Program-made: the position numbers and the translations under genes
Shown here: positions 10,591 to 19,129 of the stretch, piece after piece
Layout of the letters: the number at the start of each line of letters is the position of its first letter
How positions within the stretch are numbered: the first letter of the stretch is position 1
Source of the DNA: Gymnopilus junonius
Lineage: Eukaryota > Basidiomycota > Agaricomycetes > Agaricales > Galerinaceae
Length of the DNA stretch: 22,851 nt
Direction: 5' to 3'
NCBI GenBank assembly: GCA_015501075.1
Contig: JADNYJ010000498.1
Coordinates: forward strand, 1-22,851
The notes under the pieces: model-generated
Seen by the model: the letters and a program-made list of their open reading frames with translations, nothing else
The model's database searches: none
Told to the model about the DNA's origin: nothing

Positions 10591-11983
10591 TCAGTCATCA
10601 CAAGAATGGGAGGTAGACAAATAGTTTCCGAAGTCAGGGCCAAAGTTGCCGTCGCCATCATCATCATCGTCACTGATGCAATCTGGGTCTCCAGGAGTCA
10701 CAAAGTATTCACAGAGGTCCCATTCATTCTGGAAAGAGTCATAGCGGGCTTGGGACCCCTATAAAAGCAAGATTGTCTTCGCATTCCTTTTTGTGCACTC
10801 TAGTGCATACAAGGCACATGTCCTCTTGATGCTCCAATCCCAAACAAAAACTTCTGCAGAAATGGTAGGGTTTTTCCTTTCTCGACTCAGACATGCTTCC
10901 CTATCCTGCAGCATCTCATTTGCAAGCATTCGATCATTAATGATTTTTTGAGCAGTGAAAAAGGGTTCCCCATGGCTTGGAGGCAATATATGCTTCCTGG
11001 GCCTTCTCAAACTCCAATTCTGGAAGAATACTGGACTCAGAGTGGTGAGGAAGGTTGGGTGAAGACAGTGGTTGCTGCTCTAAGGTGGTAGGGGGCGTTG
11101 ATGGTGGAGATGGGGACCTGTAAATTAAGGTCGTCACATTCTGAAGATGCTCTGGAGGGGGTTGGATATATGCGAAAGCACGGCGCCAAGTCTGGCCTTG
11201 CTTGACTTCTGACCAGTGGTACCACAGGTATGTTCCAAACACATAGCCATTTCACTAGGTCAGCACCTTTGCCACCTTTGTTGGTGAGATCGACGAAGGA
11301 CCCAGTGCGACGGGTCTGTCTCCAAAACGTGCTCATTATGACATCGTAAAGTCCACTGAGCCACAACTGATCTACCTCCTTTTCAGAAGCAAGGAAATTG
11401 AACCAGTCTGGGACCTGTAGGGGATCGGGTTCTCCTTCAATGCAGGCAATATAGAACGATAGTAGGCTGACCCACACAATGAACCAATCGTGTGCACAGC
11501 CAATTCGATAGCGTGCACCATGAGCACTAAGAAACACTTGGTCGAAACTGAGGAGAGAGGGGGGAGGGGGGAGGAAATATGGTTTGAGCCGAAGAAAGAA
11601 TTTTTCCCTCAAGATGTGGAGGATAACAATTAAGACATCTTCCAGATAGCACACACTGAGGACTTTGATTGTTGGAGCTGGTACCCCCATGCCCCAAGGT
11701 GCGTCAACTTCGTCGATATTGTTAAGGTAGTCACAGAGATGGCCAAACGCATATCCTTCGAATGAGGGGACACTGGGGGTAAAGCTCAGGAATCCAAATG
11801 CATCGGTCCACCATTCAGGAGTTTGATGCCACCTGAGAGACACGGCTCCAACAGCAAATGGATATGAGGGATTCCAGTTTGGGACAGCACGGAGCGTGAA
11901 CAGTTGGGCGAGTAATAGATATCACCATCACTGATGAAGGCCCTGCCTCGAGAATGGTCTAGAGGTGGGGTTTGTTGAGGCAT
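10591..11983 (-). pseudogene. Orphan-family protein of basidiomycete repeats (CLSGGIKLL / IPVWYHW / NEWDLCE type), multiply frameshifted
   Basis: I recognise this from memory as an unnamed protein family, common beside transposons in Agaricomycetes and without a known domain. Probable start ATG at 11983, stop TGA at 10593. Motifs in order: SRGRAFISDGDIYYSP, VPNWNPSYPF, EPCLSGGIKLLNGGPMHLDS, FTPSVPSFEGYAFG, CYLEDV, GCAHDWFIVWVSLLSFYIA, WNIP followed by WYHW, then a Pro-rich linker, RKNPTISAEVF, and QARYDSFQNEWDLCEYF before an acidic DDDDDD tail. Changing frame is needed near 11893, 11855, 11790, 11228, 10980, 10840 and 10762, so this copy cannot make the full protein. GC content and CpG are normal, unlike the sequence just downstream of its 3' end. 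Some shifts could in principle be unrecognised introns, but they lack GT..AG pairs. Confidence 0.7.
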
Positions 11984-12251
11984 ATGGTCTTCAATATTCA
12001 AGATCAGGTTTGGTATGGGGGCCTATTTCAAAAAGTACTCACAAAGTTGACATTAGGCTGTCTTCAAGCTTGATGCATGTTATCGCTGACTAGAACTTAC
12101 AATATCACTTGTCAGGACAAAGAAAGCTCGTGTTAATGCCCCTAAAAATAATCATGATGATACTGTCAGTGGGCACCCAGTTGCTTCATAAGTAATGCAT
12201 TTTTTATTGCTCCTGTGCACTCATAGTAAATTGTGCCATTTCAATCCTCAG

Positions 12252-13959
12252 GAAGTGCATATTTAATGTAGCTTCCTTGAAGACTTCTCTGGATAAGTCT
12301 AAGGCTATTCATTTGCTAGATACGCTGGAGAAGGAAATGGATGATGATTCAGCAAGTAACACATTGAATGTTAGCAAAGGCGATCAGCCAAAGGAGTACA
12401 TGTTCATATATACCATCTATCACTCATTCTTTTCATACTGCAATTTAATAATCAGGCCTGATGTCGGGGATAATGAAAAGGAGGTGGATCTTCATGGCAT
12501 GGGTGATGGAGAGGCAATGCCAAATGTCAATACCTCCAAGCAGAAGATTTCGAAGATGTCTTCAAAACAGAAAACAGACGTCACTCCTGTGAAAAAAAAG
12601 AGTACTGCAGCTTCGCAGAAGAAGATGTCTGCAGCAGCAAATGTACCCAAAGGGAGTGTGTCATTTGATTTGTCATCTTTGGGAAAGAAGGTCGATGGTG
12701 AGCCAAGTTCTGTCGAACCAGTGAAGGTGGCATACAAAAAGGATTGTCTTCTTGTGAAGTGAGTCATTCTGTTCTGATTTAATGTTCTGCTATTCAATTG
12801 TCTTTTGTCAGGGAACTCCCATCAGTGTGCGCCTTCGCAAATTCTGAAGACAAAAGTGAAGTGATGAAACAGAATGGACTGTACGATAATTTGCCAAATT
12901 TGAGGTATCAATCTTTGACTTTGGATCATTTTGCATTGTTGATGTTGTCTTTTTATTTTAGTCATGTCAAAATATTAGTCTCTTTGAAGGATGTTCAACC
13001 TTATGGTCTACCCACCATTGATGGTGTCTATCACTCTGGAGTTGTTAATAATTTTGACATCAAGTCAGTCTTCCCATTACTTTGATTATTCTATTTTATC
13101 TCATATTTTGTCATACTGGCATTTCAGTCATGCTCTGAATGCATTGACATTCATAAGGTCAGGCTGCTATGTCAACATTGCTCACTGCAATCCCATGGAT
13201 CTTGTTGCCAATCCAACATGGAATTCCCAGTGTTATGAAGTCTGTGTTGGTCCACGGGATTCTGCGATCTGCATCACACCTGTGATGGTGGCCAATTCTT
13301 ATCTCAATAAACTCACCAAAGGTGCCAAATTTGCAGTGCATGAGATCCAAGCGTGCATGTTTGCTGAGGAATTTGGACATTTTGCTTCTGTGCTGGGTAT
13401 GCTTGTTCATGAAGAGGAAGTTCTAGTCCATACCTATAAGAATGCCATGTCATTTATGACAAAGACAGGTCCCGAAGGCAGAGTGCTCAAGTCTAATGAA
13501 GAAGAAGAGTTTCCTTCTTACCTCAATGAGAAGACCAGTCTGAGTAAGCACGCTTCTTGTAAAGATCAAGCTAAAATCAGCGAGAAATTTAAGCCTATGC
13601 CAGCGAGTGGTCACATTCCTCCTTTGGATTAGAATGACCAGGGTGTGGGTATATTTAGTTGTTTATCGACTTGGCTGATTTACATTTTTCTAGTGCCTGT
13701 CTATGACTGTCATGGTGACCACACTATCCAGTTTAACAAGGAAACATTCAACAATCTCACCACCCAATACAAGATGTACGACGGAGAAGTTCCCAATGAT
13801 TCATTTGTCATTGTTGGCCACCTCGTCTATGTGCAGAAAGTCCAGCTCAATTGGAAAATTTTTACTTATGCAAGATGGATAATGGTATTGGATGGTAGAA
13901 ACCTGCCCCATGCATCTGTTGCTGATGCAGTCATTGCTCCTGCCAATGATAACCTCTAA
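12252..13959 (+). pseudogene. Orphan-family protein (VPVYD / EVPNDSFVIVGH type), six exons, one in-frame stop
   Basis: Exons as read: 12252-12395, 12456-12758, 12812-12904, 12962-13063, 13128-13642, 13694-13959, with introns of 51-64 nt, all GT..AG and frame-preserving. The last donor could also be 13649. The first listed exon follows a CAG acceptor, so an upstream exon is missing. A candidate is about 12117-12190 (KKARVNAPKNNHDD), but it does not join in frame. The protein starts with a Lys/Ser-rich part (KISKMSSKQKTDVTPVKKKS), followed by a globular region (LVSLKDVQPYGLPTIDGVYH, GCYVNIAHCNPMDLV, AVHEIQACMFAEEFGHF) and the C-terminal motif VPVYD...EVPNDSFVIVGHLVYV. I know this C-terminal pattern from memory as an unnamed basidiomycete family. 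A TAG at 13630-13632 interrupts the frame just before VPVYD, in a place where relatives have a hydrophobic residue. Everything else is open. Confidence 0.65.
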
Positions 13960-13975
13960 TTTTGTCTGTAGTTAG

Positions 13976-14195
13976 GATTTGTAAGTGACGTCCCTCCACT
14001 GATTATATAATGTATTTGGTGAATTGTTATCAGATGGTCATGCATTATGACTGAGGCATGATTTAAACTTATATAAGCAGCATCCCTCCACCGATTATAT
14101 AATGTATTTGGTGATTTGTTATCAGATGGTCATGCATTATGACTGAGGTGTGATTTAAACTTATATAAGTGGCATCCCTCTGCCGATTATATAAT
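13976..14195 (+). repeat. 92-bp tandem repeat, about 2.4 units, carrying a 36-bp double-palindrome motif
   Basis: Units begin at 13976, 14068 and 14160 (period 92). Each starts with the motif CTTATATAAG, a 16-bp GC-rich core, then ATTATATAAT: copies at 13976-14011 (left half degraded), 14068-14103 and 14160-14195. The rest of the unit includes GTTATCAGATGGTCATGCATTATGACTGAGG. The array lies between the converging 3' ends of the plus gene ending at 13959 and the minus gene ending at 14297. The same motif occurs once more at 21622-21657. Confidence 0.85.
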
Positions 14196-14296
14196 AATGT
14201 GTAAATTAATGCGATTAAATGTGAACGGGCACTACAACTGAGTATGGAAAAATTGAGGGGTGCTACATCTGATTGACATGTATGAAAGATCTAGTT

Positions 14297-17200
14297 TCAT
14301 TTACACCTGGACCGTCTTGGGGTGGGATGTTCTTCATCATCCTCAGAGGATGTGTGATGGCGTTTCTTCATGTTACTCACTGCCTCCTTCATTTCTGTGT
14401 CACCATCTTCACCCCCTTCAGCAATTTCTGAAGTTTCGCCCTCATTGGTGTCATCTTCTCCAGCCACCTCTGTCACTTCCATAGTACCATCTTGTAAATG
14501 CTGTATTAGATGATGCAAAAATATATGCTATGGCATTACATACATTCTGACGACAGCGGTATGTGCTCACCTGCCTTTAACAGGGTCTGTATCTCTTCCG
14601 AAAAATCATCCTCTTCGTCGGCAGCATTGTAATATAGCACGTCAAGGGCGGTCATTCCTTTTAGTCGCAGGTCAAAGGCTTTTGTTGTAAATGGTCAGTA
14701 TATCGTTGCTTCATATAAGGGGATCGTTACATACGATCTCTTGTTGCTGGTTGATGGTGCCGTCTTGGAGTCAGTGTGTTGACATCAAAGTCAGCACTGG
14801 ATACCCCCAAAAAGTCCCCAAATGCAAGGCTAGTCTGAGGTGCATCCAGATTGCTTTTCAGTCCAGCCCTCATTGGGTCATCCGCTAAGGGAAATGTGCC
14901 CACTATCTGATGCCTAAGCATTTCCAATGTGCAATTGGCTACTCCTTCATGGCCTTTTTCGAGTGCAACATTCTTGTAGTACAGCAGACCTGAGCATTTC
15001 ACTCCGAGAAATTGTGCTGCAATCAAGATCGGCCTTACTGTTATATTCTTGCCATTGACTTTTCCTCGCAATTCGTATGTGGCATTGAACCAGCCAATGA
15101 TGTCTAGCGCCAGTGCTCGTGCATGCATCGCTGCTCTACGATGCAGCGGGGGCACTGCATTGAAGTCATACTTCCACAATTCATCCTTCTGTTTGGGCAT
15201 CATTACATCGGTGGGTGAGTTGGTGGCATGCGTGTAGGTGTCAAAGTCGAATACATGTTGCAGTATCCCAAGATTACAGAGAGTCAGAAGATCTGTCACC
15301 GATTGCATGTCCTGGAGGTGAGGGAGATGAGCTCGTGCTTTGTCTTGTTCAAATTAGATTATCAGTTTTTTATATATTATAGTACCCAAGTATACTTACC
15401 TTCTTCCTCTATCATGTCTTTAGTCAACCCGTTGTGAACAAATATTATCATCTGACAGATGACATGGAGGAATGCATTGTGGGCAGTGTTTGTGATTAGT
15501 TTCTCCAATACAAATGTGTGGAGAAGGCCAGCCCATGTGTCCTGCATTGTGGACATCGCAAAGTAATGAGATCCTAATGTCACTGAGTGCTCCAGCGTTA
15601 CTACAGCATGGGGGGTGTTTGGACGCATTATCCTGAATCCTATTGTCAGTGAAGTCCATTGCACTAACCATGGAGATGTACTTACAATCTCATACCCGGT
15701 TTAATAAGAACTGATTCTACTTCCCATAGACCTTTGTTCATCCCGTCTACATTATATTCCTCATTGAGGAATGTATTCACGATGCGAATCTGTCAGCCCC
15801 TAATCTACTTGCTATGAACCACTCCTTAGCACCCGCCAATGCCCAGGAATGGTGCCTGCTCCGCCTGCATCTATGTGCCACCCATGATATGCACCTTTTG
15901 TAGTAGCTACTCCCCACCTTAGGTCTTTTGCTGGGGCTAGTACACTGTATTTACAAGATGGGTCATTCTGCATCTCGTGGAGAGCATATGCGTCGGATGA
16001 ATAAGATGTTCACTCAATACCCTGGAGAGGCATAGGGAAGTTAAGAGCATTGAGAATTTTGCCGTCGCCGCTTTCTACACTTTCTAGTATTTGGGAAACC
16101 TTCCCATGCCTTATGCAGTCGTTCTTGTCTGGGTTGTGTGTTGTCAATTACACATACATTATGCACTTTGTTCGGCTCACCTTCCCCTACTTCAATTGAA
16201 TGATCTGGGAATTGTGATGAGCAGTATTTTATATCCACTTAGTTATACATTTACCTTGAATATCTACTAACGAGTTGAGGCTTCCGAGCTCTCTCAGAGC
16301 CTCCTTGAATGTAAAGGGTTGTACGGGGCAGTCGTAGATGTAGATGTGCTGTTGCCTGAGAATATCCTGTACCTCCTCGTCTTCCATGTTCTGAAAATCA
16401 TTGTGATTGATGACGTATATATCTGAATTGTCGAGATCAATGAGATGGCGAGGTTGCCCATTTACATATGCAGACATGGCCGCTTCCTTCAGGTTTTCGA
16501 TTACTTTAAGGGCGGCTTTCAACTAGAAATAATGTTGGAAATATGTCCATATATAATAAGGATGACTCACATGTGCTACGGGCTCGTAAACAATCGTATG
16601 ATGAAGCGCGCCGTAGGCTGTATATTGCTTCTTCGATGTTACCTTCTGTTTGATAACATTATTATCAGCATTGAAGACATGCTTGCAAGTATGTGCGATA
16701 TCCGACCTTCGGTTTCTCGCTCATATCTAGCGTCACTGGGCTTTCCTCCTATATGCAAGTTAGGCATGTACCAATATTGAATTAAGAGTGTGCGAACATA
16801 TAAATCTGCGTCAATGGGCTGATACCACTTCGCTCGCCTTGGGATGACAACCTTGATGTCTTCGTCCTCGGATATCAATTCCTTACTCTTAGGCGCTTTG
16901 GGTTTTGACTTCGGTTTCGGCTTTGGCTCCTTACCATACTCTTTGTATGATTTTTCATCTCCCTTCTCTACTGCTTCTTGAATGTGTTTCGACTTTCTTG
17001 GCTCATCGACGGGTGCGTGTTCTTCAGTTGCACCTGGAGTGCCACTCGGTTCAGGTGCCTCTTCATTTGTAAGTGCATCTGTGTTCGTCTGTTTACTTGG
17101 CTGGTCGACTGGGACACTGTCTTCGTCTTCATTGCTGCCATTGCCATCAGATTCGCCGTCAGCATCATTGTCTTCACCATTGCCACCCGGTATGTCTCCT

Positions 17201-18756
17201 TGGTCACCACCCTTTCCTTCTGATTCATGCTCAATGTCGTTCAGTTTCATCTGTTCTTCTTCGGTCTCAGCGCTTTTGTTTGCGATTGGTCCGGGTGCCT
17301 TCTCTGTGTTATTGGACCTTAAAGTTACTTAGCTACAATGTAAAATATGATATGAAACATATTTTACTTCTTGGTAGCCATCAAATTGTCTTGTTCTACA
17401 CCAGGCTCGGGAGATGCCTGGTCTTGGATCTTATTTATTTGGGGGGTTAGATCCATGGGGCGAAAAAATGCTACTGTGGGATCTGAGGATGGTAGGTCCT
17501 CGAAGTTCTTCCAAGCTTCCAATGTCATTAGTCCTTGTAGTGCGAGCTTAATGTCCTTTCCTAATGTAGCCACCTCTACCAGTGCTTGCCATGTTCTCGC
17601 CTCAAGGGCCTGTAGAGCTGGAGGTTTGTCATTACCGAGCACCGTGCATACCTTTACATGGATATGTCAGATGAAGAAGGAGGGTAAAATATATAATATA
17701 CCTTCAGCAGCCCTTCTCGACTGCACCCGTGAACACCTCTCAGTGCATATGGTACCAACATGCAGATGGGCGACAGTGGCTCTCCCATGTCCAGAGACAT
17801 ACGCAATTGATTAGGCTTTATCTTGGAAATAAACCTGTTGACCCTGTATGCTTCGTCACTCGAGAGTACTGATGCTTTGACATATTCATCATAGTCTGCC
17901 TTCTTGTCAGGCAGATTGGGCAAGCGACCTGTGGAAGATATGTTTCCCTGAAGCTTTACAGCTAAGTTGAATCCTGCTAGGCGAAAATTGTCTAGTATGT
18001 TCCCCAGGTCTCCTTGCACTTGGTGATATGAAACCACTTTGAGATGGTGCACGATTATGCCGTCTTGGCCCGGAGTCGATGCCATCTGAGTCGAAGTGAG
18101 CATGTTCACTGCGTCTTGTCGAATCTGGTGAAGAAGGGTCGGAATATCATATAATTTTTCGAAATAAGGTATCTATTTCCATTCATCAGTATCTGTTATC
18201 ATCCCATCTGTTTTCCTGGGTGCGCTTACCTTGAATGTATCAACCATCGACTTTTCCAGCCGCTTCGGAATTATTTTAGAAGGCAGGATAGTGGTGTCTG
18301 GTTTCGAATACTGGTACATTCTTTCGATCATCGCATAAGCGGATACAAGCGAGAATAGCTCCTCGTGTGTCGTGCTAGTGGGAGCAGGCATCTGTGCTAA
18401 TTGTGCCACTTTTGCTGCCAGATCAGGCGAGAGGTGCTGATATTCCGTTTTCATTCCCAATAGTGACCGCAATTGCATTGATGCGGCATCATGTCCCTTG
18501 AATACACGGTCCTCGTAGTTTTCGAGCATGGACAGGAAAGGCTGTATGGATATATTAATAGGACATTGTTTTCAGAGTACTGATACTCTACCTGTATTAT
18601 GTTGTCAGACGCGAACGCATTTTTCAGTCTGCTTTCGTCGCTCAGTATTATGTCCGTGTTGAAACCGAAGTCGTCAAGTCTTTTGCACTGACGGCGGATG
18701 TTTGATTTGGATGACGCGCTCATTTCAGTTGTTGCTGCTTCTGCGCCCGTTTGCAT
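14297..18756 (-). pseudogene. JmjC-domain protein, 13 exons, disrupted in the catalytic exon
   Basis: Exons (minus): 18756-18592, 18541-18230, 18172-17702, 17651-17368, 17317-16798, 16748-16707, 16645-16571, 16522-16255, 16204-15686, 15632-15400, 15343-14735, 14678-14571, 14490-14297; about 1,267 residues. Residues 1-410 are an extension I know from basidiomycete JmjC proteins (LAAKVAQLAQMPAPT, QLRMSLDMGEPLSPICMLVP, LVPYALRGVHGC, LMTLEAWKNFEDL). Residues 411-580 are an acidic, low-complexity linker ending in KPKPKPKSKPK. The JmjC core follows: HID (15869-15877) would bind Fe(II) with the His of NTPHAV (15608-15610) in a 2-oxoglutarate-dependent demethylase fold. The C-terminus (FDFDTY, then LKGMTALDVLYYN and an acidic tail) is open. 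Exon 9 is broken by frameshifts near 16103, 15845 and 15780 and by TGA 16010-16012 where relatives have Trp. Exons 1-8 are uninterrupted. It diverges from the Spt5-like gene. Confidence 0.8.
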
Positions 18757-18825
18757 TGTTTTCTTTTTATCTTTTTGGTTTATGGTAGTGTATCTACGCG
18801 CTGTCTACGTGTGTGCTACAATATG

Positions 18826-18840
18826 ATGCGTAATACGCAT
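18826..18840. repeat. Perfect palindrome ATGCGTA-A-TACGCAT
   Basis: Two 7-bp arms around one base. The outer flanks (TACAAT before, TGTA after) extend the symmetry if a small bulge is allowed. It lies 70 bp upstream of the JmjC start codon. It could be a protein-binding site. Confidence 0.7.
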
Positions 18841-18923
18841 TGTATCTACTGCACCTGGGTACTGCAATGTTGAGAAAGAAAAAAAGGAGAAATTGAACAT
18901 CACATCATCACCGCATCATGTTC

Positions 18924-19016
18924 AGGGCAGGCAACACGCGGTGTCAATGTCACACGCCTATCTGATGTAAGCAGCGGAGAGACGCTGCTTACCAAGCATC
19001 TCGTGTAGCCTGCCCT
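18924..19016. repeat. Large inverted repeat with 15-bp arms enclosing an inner hairpin
   Basis: AGGGCAGGCAACACG (18924-18938) is the reverse complement of CGTGTAGCCTGCCCT (19002-19016) except for one base. Between the arms lies the perfect 10-bp hairpin at 18967-18992. Together they could form a branched cruciform in the middle of the divergent promoter. Confidence 0.75.
18967..18992. repeat. Perfect 10-bp hairpin, loop GAGAGA
   Basis: GTAAGCAGCG, loop GAGAGA, CGCTGCTTAC. The arm shares AAGCAGCG with the 36-bp motif copy at 21622-21657 (TAAGCAGCG), which may be more than coincidence. Confidence 0.85.
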
Positions 19017-19129
19017 ATACTTCATAGGCTCAGTGCAGCGTATTCCACTTTAAAGTTTTTTCTTTCCTACATTCATTGTCCGTACATCGTATTAAGTAGG
19101 TTGCATATTTGTTAAGCATTCTAAGTGAA

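Larger units (their letters stand above)
18757..19129. promoter_or_regulatory. Shared divergent promoter region of the JmjC and Spt5-like genes
   Basis: 373 bp lie between the two start codons (ATG 18756 on minus, ATG 19130 on plus) with no coding frame between them, so both promoters must be here. It contains nested inverted repeats, listed separately, and a CpG-containing core (about 18790-19030). No clear TATA box was found at a standard position for either gene. Function of the inverted repeats is unknown. Confidence 0.6.

Noticed and set aside
12492..12797. 101-codon minus ORF
   Set aside because: Antisense of the Lys/Ser-rich exon at 12456-12758, which splices in frame with its neighbours; the F/T-rich minus reading is a shadow.
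16010..16012. TGA recoding (for Trp or selenocysteine), together with the TGAs at 19401 and 21214
   Set aside because: Frameshifts occur in the same genes and ordinary TGA stops end other frames. Mutational decay explains the data better, and no SECIS-like structure was seen.
17364..17366. TAA as the end of a separate 411-aa protein
   Set aside because: A 50-nt intron (17318-17367) with a GTAAAA donor and AAG acceptor removes this TAA and joins the frame to the acidic linker exon. Its size matches the other introns of the gene.
16978..17450. Three overlapping plus ORFs of 81-125 codons
   Set aside because: Antisense to the low-complexity acidic linker of the JmjC gene. Their Ser/Cys/Leu-rich content comes from repetitive GAA/GAT codons on the other strand.
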